Shown: positions 1 to 8,934 of the stretch, in pieces
Position numbering within the stretch: the stretch's first letter is position 1
Layout of the letters: the number at the start of each line of letters is the position of its first letter
Source: Desulfonatronum thiodismutans
GTDB taxonomy: Bacteria; Desulfobacterota; Desulfovibrionia; Desulfovibrionales; Desulfonatronaceae
Direction: 5' to 3'
Length of the DNA: 64,000 nucleotides
Assembly (NCBI RefSeq): GCF_000717475.1
Contig: NZ_JPIK01000004.1
Span: 1-64,000 of the forward strand
Translations under genes and position numbers: made by a program
Notes under the pieces: generated by a model
Databases searched by the model: none
Told to the model about the DNA's origin: nothing
Seen by the model: only the letters and a program-made list of their open reading frames with translations

Positions 1-117
1 CAAAAAATGGAGGACGCGGGCCGAAACAACGACCTTGACGAGCTTCGAAGCCTGCTTCCACGGTTGGAGCGGGACTTCGCTGCGGTGCGCGATCTGGTGG
101 CGCGCTCGTCCCCCTAA
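1..117 (+). CDS. C-terminal end of an Hpt-like phosphotransfer domain protein (partial)
   Basis: Frame 1 is open from the left edge and ends at TAA (115-117), giving 38 residues. The visible pattern, a D-L-D-E-L-R-S-L-L-P-R-L-E-R-D-F run followed by a short helix, resembles the last helices of histidine phosphotransfer domains at the end of hybrid sensor kinases. The phosphorylated His and the rest of the protein lie outside the window, so the assignment rests on helix pattern only. Confidence 0.5.
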   Translation, partial: QKMEDAGRNNDLDELRSLLPRLERDFAAVRDLVARSSP

Positions 118-270
118 CTGAGTGTTGAAAACGTCCTAATTCGACAGTCCGTTCAAAAACCCCAAGTGCAAGAAGCAAAACAAGCTCAAGGTCGAAGCGT
201 ATTTATTCATACGTGAGAGCTTGAACTTTTCGCGGCGACGCAGCAATTGGGAGTTTTTCAAGGGGCTGTC
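118..270. repeat. Dispersed MITE-like intergenic element, copy A
   Basis: This starts right after the Hpt stop codon and runs to the abrB stop codon. It shares two long blocks with copy B (20942-21176): one around the GTTCAAAAACCCCAAGTGCA segment and one around the AGCGTATTTATTCATACG segment, ending in a GGGAGTTTTT run. The ends form imperfect inverted repeats (TTGAAAAACTCCC against TTCAAAAACCCC). There is no ORF inside. It may act as a terminator or processing signal between convergent genes; that role is inferred. Confidence 0.75.
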
Positions 271-1318
271 AGCTGACCCGGCAAATAAGCCGGGCAATCA
301 GCGGGCCGGTGAGCACCACGGCGAACAGACGCAGGGTTTGCAGGGAGAGCACGAAGGCCACGTCGCAGCCGCTGTCCGCGGCGATGATCGCCACGATGTC
401 CAGGCCGCCGGGGCTGGTGGCCAGGTAGGCGCTCAGCGGGTCCACGCCGGCCCAGATGGTCAGGGTCCAGGCAGCGACGCCGCACAGGGCCATCAAAACG
501 ACGATGGCCAGCAGGATCTGGGGCAGGGCCCGCAGGGCGTAGCCCAGGGTCTGGGGCGTGAAGCGCAGGCCGATGTACCAGCCCAGGCCTGCGTAGGCGC
601 TCCAGAGCAGCCATGGCGGCAGGGTGATGTGCATCAGCCCCAGGGAGTTGAGCACGGCTCCGGCCGCCATGGGCAGCAGCAGCGCTCCGCCCGGGATGCG
701 CGTCAAACGACCGAGGACCACCCCCGCGGCCACCAGGGCCAGAGTCTGCGCCAGGGGAACCAGGGGCGCGTCAAAGCCCGGCGACCAGCCCGGCGCGGGA
801 AGGTCGGCGGCCAGACCGCCCAGCAGCAGGTGCGCGACGGACGATGCCGTGAGCGCCACCACGAAGATCCGCAGGTACTGCATGAAGGCCACCATGCGGA
901 TGTCCGCGCCGAAGGATTCGGCCATGGCCGTCATGGCCGCGGCCCCGCCCGGCGACGTGCCCCAGGCCGCGGTGGTTCCCGGCAAAGTGCCGAAGCGCAT
1001 CAACCCAAGCCCCACCACGGCCCCGAACACGATGACCTGAAAAATGGCCAGCAAAATTGCCGGCCAGTTGAGAGCCAGGGCGGCCAGCACGGCCGGGGTC
1101 ATGCTCATCGCCACCATGCACCCCACCACGGACTGGGCCCCGGCAAAGGCCCAGCGGGGAACCGTCAGACCCGCCCCGCCCAAGGCGAAGACCACCCCGG
1201 CCAGAAGCGGGCCGAGCAAGGTGGCCGCTGGAAACGACGCCCACTGCAACCCCACGGCCAAGACGGCGGAGGCAGGGAGCAGCGCTGCCCACAGGCCGAG
1301 ATTCTTGACGCGGGGCAT
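269..1318 (-). CDS. AbrB-family (PF05145-type) integral membrane protein
   Basis: A 349-residue, very hydrophobic inner-membrane protein with an internal duplication. A segment WGTSPGGAAAMTAMAESFGA near residue 145 is echoed near residue 300 by LATSPGGLDIVAIIAADSG, each followed by a conserved helix. This two-repeat layout is typical of the AbrB family, often misannotated as ammonia monooxygenase or transcription regulator. Substrate and function are unknown; transport is inferred from topology. The start codon lies 2 nt after the GNAT stop, so the two genes are probably co-translated. The stop codon falls inside repeat copy A. Confidence 0.8.
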   Translation of the reverse strand: MPRVKNLGLWAALLPASAVLAVGLQWASFPAATLLGPLLAGVVFALGGAGLTVPRWAFAGAQSVVGCMVAMSMTPAVLAALALNWPAILLAIFQVIVFGAVVGLGLMRFGTLPGTTAAWGTSPGGAAAMTAMAESFGADIRMVAFMQYLRIFVVALTASSVAHLLLGGLAADLPAPGWSPGFDAPLVPLAQTLALVAAGVVLGRLTRIPGGALLLPMAAGAVLNSLGLMHITLPPWLLWSAYAGLGWYIGLRFTPQTLGYALRALPQILLAIVVLMALCGVAAWTLTIWAGVDPLSAYLATSPGGLDIVAIIAADSGCDVAFVLSLQTLRLFAVVLTGPLIARLICRVS

Positions 1319-1320
1319 AG

Positions 1321-2154
1321 TTAGTTCGCGCCCGACTCCTGTTCAGGCGACCACAGATACTGACTCATGGTGCAGTATTCCTGGAATCCCAGTTGCCGAT
1401 AGACGTTGAGCCCCATCGTGGATGTATGAAGAATCCCGACCCGGTATCCCGCGGCCAGGGCGTCGCGCAAAAGGGCCAGGGTGATCAGCGTGCCAATGCC
1501 TTGCCGTCGCGCTTGCGGGACAGTGACGACATTGTATACGCTGGCCACGCCTGCCCCCAAATACACCGAGCCCGCGGCCACGGGTTCGCCGTGCAGCCGA
1601 CCGAGATAGTGGTGGAGCGGCAGTTGTTCTTGAAAGCTGATCCGCTCGAAGAGATCCATCAGGGCTTCCACCGCGAAATCAGGCATGCCGAAGCCCACGG
1701 AAAACGGGTGACGCCACTGGTTCAGTGCTTCAGCATTGTTGACTTTCTCAAGAGTAAAGCCCGGCGGGACCGGAATGTCCGATTGCAGGAGCCGCAAGTC
1801 CATCGCCATGCCGGGCACGTCTTCCTGGCGCTGGAAACCATGGGCTTCAAGAAACACCCCTAGATCAGCGGGTCGCGTGGCCGGTCCGGTCCACCACAGC
1901 ATGGGCACGTTCCTGGCCTTGCCACGGGCTATGGCTGCTTCAATAGCGCCGTCCACGGCTTCGGGAGCCAGATTCGCACGGAGGATGCTGTTGCATACCG
2001 GAAAAGGGACATTGGTCAACGACCATAGCAGGTCGGGGCCATCATGCACTTCAGCCTGGGGCAACAGGCCGAACAGCGGCAGAAAATCAAACAGGTTCTT
2101 CTCAATGCCGTTCACGAGGGCGGGTGGGGATACGTCTTGCAAAGTGTCACTCAT
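1321..2154 (-). CDS. GNAT-family N-acetyltransferase
   Basis: 277 residues. The C-terminal half holds the GNAT acetyl-CoA motif A (VPQARRQGIGTLITLALL) and motif B with a YRQLGF segment. The N-terminal half is a degenerate GNAT-like or lid domain. Cytosolic. The acceptor cannot be deduced. The start is supported by a GAGAGGA ribosome-binding site 7 nt upstream. It is the first gene of a two-gene unit with the AbrB-family protein. Confidence 0.85.
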   Translation of the reverse strand: MSDTLQDVSPPALVNGIEKNLFDFLPLFGLLPQAEVHDGPDLLWSLTNVPFPVCNSILRANLAPEAVDGAIEAAIARGKARNVPMLWWTGPATRPADLGVFLEAHGFQRQEDVPGMAMDLRLLQSDIPVPPGFTLEKVNNAEALNQWRHPFSVGFGMPDFAVEALMDLFERISFQEQLPLHHYLGRLHGEPVAAGSVYLGAGVASVYNVVTVPQARRQGIGTLITLALLRDALAAGYRVGILHTSTMGLNVYRQLGFQEYCTMSQYLWSPEQESGAN

Positions 2155-2365
2155 CTTGTTTTCCTCTCAACTTGGCCTGTTTTAAAATGTTCTCGACATA
2201 GGGTGCGATACTCGGTCAAGGAAAATTTCAAAGACTTGTGGTATTGCCGAGGCGACCAAATGATGAAGACATGCCCCCTGTCTGAGAATCCGCGACCCAT
2301 CCATTGTCCAATCCAGCAGGTCATCTTCCAGGCTTGTCCTCAATCGTCAAAGCCCTGCCAGCCCG

Positions 2366-4330
2366 TCAGGAAGCTTGCCCGGACGGGCCCCGGTACAGGA
2401 CCGCCAGCAGGGTGATGTCGTCGGACTGAGGGGCGGTGCCGGAGAAGACGCGGACGGTTTCCAGGAGCTCGCCCACCAGTTCCTTGGGAGGCTTCCCGCT
2501 TCTGGCACTGGTTTCCTGGAGCAGGCGGTCGTCGGAATAGAGTTCCTGGTCCGGATTAAAGGCCTCGGTCACCCCGTCGGTGTAGGCCAGCAGGACGTCA
2601 CCGGGCTGGAGTCGGACTTCCCGGGTCTGGAACGGCATGTCTTCCATGCCGCCCAGGACGAGTCCCGGAGGCAGGTCCAGCCACTGGGGCGGCTGGCCGG
2701 AGGTCAGCAGAATCGGCCGGTTGTGACCGGCATTGGAGTAGCGCATCAGGCCGGTGCGCAGATTCAGGACCGCGCAGAACAGGGTGACGAACATGCCCGC
2801 GTCGTTGCCCAGGCACAGCTCGTTGTTCACCCGGGCCAGAACCTTGGAGGGATCGGGCTCCTGTTCGGCGATGCCTTTCATCAACGTTTTGGTCACGGCC
2901 ATGAACAGGGCCGCGGGCACGCCCTTGTCCGAGACGTCGCCCACGGAGAAGAACAGGTGGTCCTCGTCCAAAAGGAAGAAGTCATAAAGATCCCCGCCCA
3001 CATGCTTGGCCGAATCCAGGATCGCGTAGAGATCCATCTCGTGACGGTCCGGGAACGGCGGAAACTGCTTGGGCAGGAAGTTCATCTGGATGTTGCGAGC
3101 GATTTTCAGCTCGCTCTCGATGCGCTCCTGGGCCTTGGTGGTTTCGGTCAGGTTGGTGATGTACTCCTTGAGCGCCACGCGCATGGCGTCCACGGAGCCG
3201 GAAAGCTGACCCACCTCGTCGTTGACCCGGGCCTTGGGCAGGGCCACGTCCAGATTGCCCTTGGCGATTTCCCTGGTGGCCCCGACCAGGGTGCGCAGGG
3301 GCTTGGTGATGCTCCGGGAAATGGCCGCCACCACCAGCAGGAGGATGGAAAACCCCGCCGCGCCGATAAGCAGCACGATATGGTTCAGGGAAAGTATGTC
3401 CGCGTACAGCTCGTCCCTGGGAATCATCACCCCCACGGACCAGCCGCTGGACGGCACCGGCGCGAAATACAGCAGTGAGACCCGGCCCGTGTGTACGCTG
3501 GTGAAATCCGCGAATCCCTCCCGGCCCCGGATCATCTCCCGCCCGATCAGGCGCAGCTCGGGCAGGTTCATTTCCTCGGCCACGCTGAACACGCTCTGAC
3601 GCATGATCCGGTGCTGGTCCGGGTGGGCCACGAACTTGCCGTTGCGGCTGATCAGAAAGGCGTAGCCGGTTTCGTACAAGGAGACGGAGGAGATTCGTTC
3701 CACCAGGGCTTCCAGGGAGACGTCCGCGGTGACCACGCCGCGAAACTCGCGGCCGGCATCGGTTTGCCGATAAAACGGAGCCGAGAAGGTGGACATCAGG
3801 ACGTTGCCCCCGCCTTCGTCGAAATAGGGTTCGCTCCAAACCGGTCGATCCAGATGTCGGGGGATGCTGTACCAGTCCCAATCGAAGTACTGGTAGGACT
3901 CCCCGCCCAGGCTGGTGTAGATCAGCTCTCCGGTCTCGTCTCGAAACACATAGGGGGCGTAATAGCGCTCGTCAGGATCCATGGCATGGGGCTCAAAGGC
4001 CGCCGTGGTCCCGAAGATATCCGGATTGGCCTCAATGGCGTCCCGGAGCATGGCCAGCAGCTCGATTTCCGTGGGCTGCCCGTATTCCAGGTGCAGGGCC
4101 AGGAAGCGGGGCATGCGCTCCACCCCGCTGAGCGTGGTTTCCAGTTGATGCACCAGGGAGCGGGTCAGATTGGCGGCGTTTTCCTGGACGTTCTTCAGCA
4201 CCAGTTGCTTGGAATAATGGTAGTTGTAGCCAAAGGCGACCAGAAAAATCAGGGTCGTGCTGGTCAGGATGAACAGGGCCAGGCGAAAGGACAGGCGCTG
4301 TTTTCTACTCGGCGGAGAAACGCGGGTCAT
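2366..4330 (-). CDS. dCache-HAMP-SpoIIE (PP2C) sensor phosphatase
   Basis: 654 residues. TM helix at about 15-36, periplasmic dCache-type sensor about 45-310, second TM about 316-338, HAMP about 339-392, short coiled coil, then a SpoIIE/RsbU-type PP2C phosphatase at about 430-650. Metal-binding acidic motifs are intact (GGDLYDFF near 445, VGDVSDKG near 463, QSDD near the C-terminus). Such proteins usually dephosphorylate an anti-anti-sigma (STAS) protein in a partner-switching circuit; no STAS or HPK partner gene is in the window. The start overlaps the end of the binding-protein gene by 26 nt, with an AGGAG site inside that upstream gene, so the two are translationally coupled. Confidence 0.92.
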   Translation of the reverse strand: MTRVSPPSRKQRLSFRLALFILTSTTLIFLVAFGYNYHYSKQLVLKNVQENAANLTRSLVHQLETTLSGVERMPRFLALHLEYGQPTEIELLAMLRDAIEANPDIFGTTAAFEPHAMDPDERYYAPYVFRDETGELIYTSLGGESYQYFDWDWYSIPRHLDRPVWSEPYFDEGGGNVLMSTFSAPFYRQTDAGREFRGVVTADVSLEALVERISSVSLYETGYAFLISRNGKFVAHPDQHRIMRQSVFSVAEEMNLPELRLIGREMIRGREGFADFTSVHTGRVSLLYFAPVPSSGWSVGVMIPRDELYADILSLNHIVLLIGAAGFSILLLVVAAISRSITKPLRTLVGATREIAKGNLDVALPKARVNDEVGQLSGSVDAMRVALKEYITNLTETTKAQERIESELKIARNIQMNFLPKQFPPFPDRHEMDLYAILDSAKHVGGDLYDFFLLDEDHLFFSVGDVSDKGVPAALFMAVTKTLMKGIAEQEPDPSKVLARVNNELCLGNDAGMFVTLFCAVLNLRTGLMRYSNAGHNRPILLTSGQPPQWLDLPPGLVLGGMEDMPFQTREVRLQPGDVLLAYTDGVTEAFNPDQELYSDDRLLQETSARSGKPPKELVGELLETVRVFSGTAPQSDDITLLAVLYRGPSGQAS

Positions 4331-5411
4331 AAAAACTCCTGAAGGGCGCGATGTGCGTGATTACACCGGTCTCGAACAGCTCGGTCGCCACCAGCTCGTA
4401 ATCCTGCTCTTCCAGCCGGCCCAGGGGGATGTTCCCGCCCTCGGGCAGGATGATGTCCCGCATCCGGGCCAGCATCCAGCGCTGATGAACCCGGTTGGTG
4501 GGCAGATTGGCCTCCTGGACGCGGAGCATGACCGCGTCCAGAGCCTCTTCCGGATGGTCGAAGGCGTACAGCCAGCCTTCAAGGGAGGCTCGCACGAAAT
4601 CCCGGACCAGGTCCGGATCGTCGCGCACCAGGCTCTCCAGGCAGTACAGCCCGTCTTCCGGAAAATTGGCCCCGTAGTCGGCCAGAAAGAACACGCTCAG
4701 CTCGTTTTCATTGATCCCGGCATGGATGAGGGTGTTGTATTCGTTGTACCACATGGCCGAGGCCGCATCCACGCCGCCCATCAGGAACAAATTCAGGGTG
4801 TAGCCCTGGGGGATGACGGTCACGTTCATGTGGTAGCGCCGGAAAAAAGCCAGGGGCTGGGCCTGGAACTCCGGCCAGACCGAGACGCGTTTACCGTCCA
4901 GATCAATGGGCGAAAGGATACCGCTGCTCTTCTTGGCCACCAACATCAGGGCGGAGCGCTGGACGATCTGCCCGATGTTGACCGCCGGTACGCCCCTGGA
5001 ACGCAACTCCAGCCCCCCGGACAGGAACATGGAAGCGAACTCGGCCCGGCCCTGGGCCAGGGCCGGGCCGGCCGGATTGTCCGGACCGCCGCGCAACAGC
5101 TCCACCTCCAGCCCCCGGCGAGCGTAAAAACCCTTGTCCTTGGCCACGTAGTACCCGGCGAACTGGGCCTGGGGCGACCAGTGGGGGATGAACCGGACAA
5201 GGCGCGAAGCCCTCTCTTCAGCCCTTACCGCCTCCGGCACGGTTGCGCACAACAGGCAGCACAGCAGTGCCGCGAAAGCCCGGAAGGACAACGAGGAAAG
5301 GACCGAGAAGATTGGGACGGCGGTTTGATGAAAGTGCCGAGAATCCCTCCGGGCAAAGTCGCTTCGGTTCGGGGCGTGGGTACGGATTGCAAGGCATGAG
5401 AAAACGTTCAT
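4305..5411 (-). CDS. NMT1/THI5-like periplasmic substrate-binding protein
   Basis: 368 residues from the ATG. A long N-terminus leads into a hydrophobic signal segment (about 35-60), cleaved probably after AVRA. The mature part starts with a VRFIPHWSPQAQFAGYYVAK segment, typical of NMT1/ThiY-type binding proteins that recognise small organic ligands. The first 35 residues are unusually long for a signal peptide, so an internal start (for example a TTG near codon 43) is possible. No permease or ATPase gene adjoins it. Instead it overlaps a dCache-SpoIIE phosphatase gene, which suggests a ligand-presenting sensor role rather than uptake (inference). Confidence 0.85.
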   Translation of the reverse strand: MNVFSCLAIRTHAPNRSDFARRDSRHFHQTAVPIFSVLSSLSFRAFAALLCCLLCATVPEAVRAEERASRLVRFIPHWSPQAQFAGYYVAKDKGFYARRGLEVELLRGGPDNPAGPALAQGRAEFASMFLSGGLELRSRGVPAVNIGQIVQRSALMLVAKKSSGILSPIDLDGKRVSVWPEFQAQPLAFFRRYHMNVTVIPQGYTLNLFLMGGVDAASAMWYNEYNTLIHAGINENELSVFFLADYGANFPEDGLYCLESLVRDDPDLVRDFVRASLEGWLYAFDHPEEALDAVMLRVQEANLPTNRVHQRWMLARMRDIILPEGGNIPLGRLEEQDYELVATELFETGVITHIAPFRSFYDPRFSAE

Positions 5412-5631
5412 GGCGGTTTTTCCGGGTATGGTTCAGGCGGGAACTGAATGAAAAAGCATCATTGGCAAGTCAGCTGCCTAAAACGTATTAACTCTCCAGC
5501 GAAAGTTTAAGAGCAATCACGGACATTGAAGTTGAATCAGGAGACATTCTGGTATCTTGGTGGTAACATTTCTCGACCTTGATTACTCTGTACAGTTTCC
5601 AGGGAAGGCCGTGTGGCATTTTGATTCATCT

Positions 5632-5825
5632 CCCTGAAAGGGAGAAATCGTATAGCCGGTGGTTTCAACCACCGGATTGGGGGGGATTAATTTGGCTAGT
5701 CCTGAAGGGACGACATTTTTTTCTATTATTTCAGCATGAAATATCGTCCCTTCAGGACTCGCACCCTGTAATTATCATCTCCCGGTGGTTGAAACCACCG
5801 GCTATACGATTAAATCCCTTCAGGA
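5632..5825. repeat. Nested palindromic element (REP/BIME-like) in a 543-nt gene-free gap
   Basis: The gap 5412-5954 holds no convincing gene. Its centre is a nested inverted repeat. The outer arms at 5648-5675 and 5782-5810 are complementary over about 28 nt and each contains the self-complementary CCGGTGGTTTCAACCACCGG. Inner arms at 5698-5713 and 5744-5759 contain AGTCCTGAAGGGACGA. Flanking CCCTGAAAGGG / CCCTTCAGG extends the symmetry. It could fold into one long cruciform or several hairpins. No transposase is nearby. Confidence 0.85.
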
Positions 5826-5954
5826 TTGCTGAAATCTCGGTAAATCCTAGTTAAAGAATACCATTTCCGTAGTTCCAGAATAAAAAAGAATGAACATGCC
5901 GAAGCTTCCTCGGACGGAGAAAACAAAAGTTTCGCTGTAGTATTAAGCCAACAG

Positions 5955-6425
5955 CTACTCGTCAGCAACCTCATTCCAGATGTCATACGCCACTTTCCAT
6001 GCGCCGTCCGGCTGCTTTCGCAAAATCCACAGGTAGTTGCCCGCGTAGGTCTGCTCTTCCCGGTTCAGGCGGTCGGCGTCGAGCCTGGAAAAGGTCGAGT
6101 GCAGCACGGCCCAGTCGCCCATCAACTGGATCGCGCCCGGATGCAGGGTGATGACCGTTCTCTTGTCCGTGAAACGATTGACGTAAAAGGCCTTGATGGC
6201 CTCTCTCCCGAGAATGGCTACCTGGCCGGGCGGCGCCCAGACAGCGTCTTTGTCCAACAGATCCGCCACGGCCAAGGCGTCGGACGCCATGGAGGCGGCG
6301 TTGAAGTTCATCCGGACCGTGTCGATGGCCTCCAAGTTGTCCATCGCGACAGACTGCGTGCTCAAGCCCAGCAAAAGAAATACGGCCATAACCGAGGTTG
6401 TAATCGGTTTTTTAAGCCACAGCAT
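5955..6425 (-). CDS. Secreted SnoaL/DUF4440-like (NTF2-fold) protein
   Basis: 156 residues from an ATG with an AAGGAG site 9 nt upstream; an upstream in-frame extension lacks a ribosome-binding site and runs into repeat DNA. An N-terminal signal peptide (about 1-27) precedes an NTF2-like domain with the DALAVADLLDKDAVWAPPGQ stretch and a C-terminal GAWKVAYDIWNE strand, as in DUF4440/SnoaL-like proteins. These small cone-shaped proteins act as enzymes or binding proteins; the ligand here is unknown. It follows the alkylsulfatase gene on the same strand after 107 nt. Confidence 0.8.
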   Translation of the reverse strand: MLWLKKPITTSVMAVFLLLGLSTQSVAMDNLEAIDTVRMNFNAASMASDALAVADLLDKDAVWAPPGQVAILGREAIKAFYVNRFTDKRTVITLHPGAIQLMGDWAVLHSTFSRLDADRLNREEQTYAGNYLWILRKQPDGAWKVAYDIWNEVADE

Positions 6426-6500
6426 GATCGTTCTCCTTATGATGGTTGTGAGAGGGAGTTTGTTAAGGAAATCATCAACCGACCCACCAGGCCGACCTGC

Positions 6501-6545
6501 CTGAGTGTTGAAAAAGTCCTTATCCACAGTCCTCATCCACAGTCT
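6501..6545. repeat. Truncated copy of the dispersed intergenic element
   Basis: CTGAGTGTTGAAAAAGTCCT matches the left end of copy A (118-137) at 19 of 20 positions and is followed by a degenerate continuation (TATCCACAGTCC against AATTCGACAGTCC). The alkylsulfatase stop codon lies inside it. The rest of the element is missing. Confidence 0.5.
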
Positions 6546-8548
6546 TCATCCCGGGGCGTGACGATGGGGAACAACGGGGCAAAGGTGTCCAGCAGGGACA
6601 TGAATTCGGCAAAGGCCTCGGGGCGTCCGGTAAAGACGAGCAAGCCGCGGTCCTTGGCTTGTTCCATGGTCATCAGGCCCAGCATGATGGCGGCCAGGGT
6701 GGACTTGTTCAGCGTCAGCCCGACGTCGGGAGCGCCCAGGGGTTGGCCGTAGTTGAGGACCGCGTTGTTCACGGTCAGCCCGAAGGCAGCCTGGCTTCCC
6801 GGAGCCATGTCGGTGAAGGTGATGTTCAGGCCGATGGTCTTGCCCATGGCTTGTTGCCCGTTGAGCCGCACGGCCAGGTAGTCGAAAAGCATATTTGGCG
6901 TCATGGCCCGGAGTACGTCCGGGCTTCTTGTGGCGCTGCCGCCGGGAATGTTCGGAATGCCGTCGCGCAGCTCCAGGGCGGCTTGCAGGTACACGGAGCG
7001 CCAGGGACCGGATTCAGCCTGGTAGCCCATCTGCTCAAAGGCGTCGGCCTGCAGCTCCCTGGCCTCCTGGTTGTCCGGGTTGGCGAAGACGACGTGCTTC
7101 AGAACCTCGGCCACCCAGCGGTATTCCCCCCGCGCGAAGTCGGCCCGGGCCCGCTGCACAGTAGCCGCCTCGCCCCCCATGTACTCGACGTATTTGCGAG
7201 CCGCCGGGACCGGCGGGAGGTTGTTCAGATTGGCCGGATTGCCGTCGTACCAGCCCATGTAGCGCTGATAAATGGCCCGGACATTGTGTCTGAGGGTTCC
7301 GTAATATCCACGGGTGGACCAGTTTTGTTCCAGCTCCGGGGGCAATTCCAGCATCTCGCCGATTTCCTCGCCCGTATAGCCCTTGTTCATCAGGTTGAGC
7401 GTCTGGTCGTGCATGTATTTGTAAACATCCCGGTGCTTCCTGAGCTTGTCCACGGCCCGGGCGTTGCCCCAGACCGGCCAGTGGTGACTTTGGAAGACAA
7501 CCTCCATTTCCGAGCCGAATAGCTCAATGGCCTCGTTGAGATACCAGGCCCAGCCCAGGGCGTCCCGGACCTGCGCGCCGCGCAGGGTGAGGATGTTGTG
7601 CATGGTGGCGGTCACGTTTTCTGCCATCCACATGGCCTTCTGATCCGGAAACCACGTGTTCATTTCCACCGGGGCCTCGGTGTCCGGGGTCATTTGGAAG
7701 ACCATGCGCACCCCGTCGATGACCAGCTCTTGGCCCGTTGTCCCGACGGAAATCGTGGGGGGGATCAGGCTTTGGGAACCTGTGGAGGTGGTCATCCCCA
7801 GTCCGGAACCCACCCCGCCCCGGACGTCGCGGGGCAGAAACGGCCCGAACATGTACATGGCCCGGCGGCTCATGGCGTTGCCGGCGATGACGTTCTCGCT
7901 GATCGCATGTTCCATGAACCCTTCCGGGGCCACGATGGGTATCCGCGCCGCGGTGGCCTCGTCCACGATGCCTCGCGCCCCGCCGTAGTGATCCACATGG
8001 GGGTGGCTGTAGATGATGCCGGTAATGGGGCGTTCTCCCAGATGGGTGGTAACCAGCTCCAACGCGGCGCGGGCCATCTCGGTGGTGATGAGCGGATCCA
8101 TGACGATCCAGCCCGTGTCGCCCTGGATGAAGGTAATGTTGGAAATGTCGTAGCCCCGGACCTGGTAGATGCGATCCGTAACCTGGAACAGCCCGTAGAG
8201 CATGTTCAGTTGGGAGATGCGCCACAGGCTCGGATTGACGGTGTCTGGAGCTTCGGCTTCCAACGTGATGAACTGCTTGTAGCTTTCCAGATCCCAGACC
8301 AGTTTTCCGGTGGCGTCCCGGACGGTCAACGTCTCCGGGCGACCAATGAACCCGCGTTGAGCGTCCTCAAAGTCCTGGGTGTCGGCAAAAGGCAATTGTT
8401 GGTACACTGCGGCATTGGCCGCCCGTGTGGTCTCGGTGGCAGGCTTCGGAGGTGTGCGCCCAAAAACAGGGCCGGAGGCCTGGAGAGTGGCAATACCCAC
8501 GGCCAAAACCAACAGGAGGCATTTCAAGAGCTTAATGCATAAAGTCAT
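6533..8548 (-). CDS. Secreted alkyl sulfatase, SdsA1/YjcS type (metallo-beta-lactamase fold)
   Basis: 671 residues with a signal peptide (about 1-26). The metallo-beta-lactamase motif SHPHVDHYGG (His182, His184, Asp186, His187) binds the two zinc ions. After the catalytic domain (about 110-400) come an alkylsulfatase dimerisation region (to about 535) and a SCP2-like C-terminal domain that in SdsA1 recruits the alkyl chain. The family hydrolyses primary alkyl sulfates such as dodecyl sulfate to alcohol plus sulfate. Predicted periplasmic. No clear Shine-Dalgarno is seen at the ATG. In a sulfate reducer the released sulfate could be used as electron acceptor (inference). The C-terminus ends inside repeat DNA. 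Confidence 0.9.
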   Translation of the reverse strand: MTLCIKLLKCLLLVLAVGIATLQASGPVFGRTPPKPATETTRAANAAVYQQLPFADTQDFEDAQRGFIGRPETLTVRDATGKLVWDLESYKQFITLEAEAPDTVNPSLWRISQLNMLYGLFQVTDRIYQVRGYDISNITFIQGDTGWIVMDPLITTEMARAALELVTTHLGERPITGIIYSHPHVDHYGGARGIVDEATAARIPIVAPEGFMEHAISENVIAGNAMSRRAMYMFGPFLPRDVRGGVGSGLGMTTSTGSQSLIPPTISVGTTGQELVIDGVRMVFQMTPDTEAPVEMNTWFPDQKAMWMAENVTATMHNILTLRGAQVRDALGWAWYLNEAIELFGSEMEVVFQSHHWPVWGNARAVDKLRKHRDVYKYMHDQTLNLMNKGYTGEEIGEMLELPPELEQNWSTRGYYGTLRHNVRAIYQRYMGWYDGNPANLNNLPPVPAARKYVEYMGGEAATVQRARADFARGEYRWVAEVLKHVVFANPDNQEARELQADAFEQMGYQAESGPWRSVYLQAALELRDGIPNIPGGSATRSPDVLRAMTPNMLFDYLAVRLNGQQAMGKTIGLNITFTDMAPGSQAAFGLTVNNAVLNYGQPLGAPDVGLTLNKSTLAAIMLGLMTMEQAKDRGLLVFTGRPEAFAEFMSLLDTFAPLFPIVTPRDEDCG

Positions 8549-8934
8549 TTTGCACCAAACTTGTTGAAAGCTGATTGTTGAATCAAAACAGAATCTTGTA
8601 ATTTATCTTTACGTCCAGAAAATATGTTTTCAGACTTTTTGCAGTGACCTCTTTCCAAAAAAGCTTGCATACGTTGCTCCTTTGATCAACGGTCAGGGAC
8701 CATAAAAAGGCGGGAATCCGCCACTGTGTTTTTCGACCAGCTTTCTACAGCAAGACTGCATTAGATTGTCAAAACATATACAGCAAAACTGCAAAAAATA
8801 AATCAATTTCAAGCTATTAGCCTTTCAAGACCGACAAGCCACCGCGACTTGATTTCCCGGACAGAAAGCCTTGGCCGGGGAGGCATTCGGTTCAGCTTCC
8901 TAAGCACTTGGACAATTAAGAAAAAAAATTGCGA
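8549..8934. other. Gene-free gap upstream of the alkylsulfatase
   Basis: 386 nt, AT-richer than its surroundings, presumably holding the alkylsulfatase promoter (minus strand). A small GGCGG-GAAT-CCGCC hairpin near 8710 followed by a short T-run could be a weak terminator. No ORF or repeat is recognised. Confidence 0.4.

Noticed and set aside
118..270. Insertion sequence
   Set aside because: Too short, no transposase and no clear target duplication; described as a MITE-like repeat only.
5640..5815. CRISPR-like array from repeated CCGGTGGTTTCAACCACCGG
   Set aside because: Only two copies, in inverted orientation, with no regular spacers and no cas genes.
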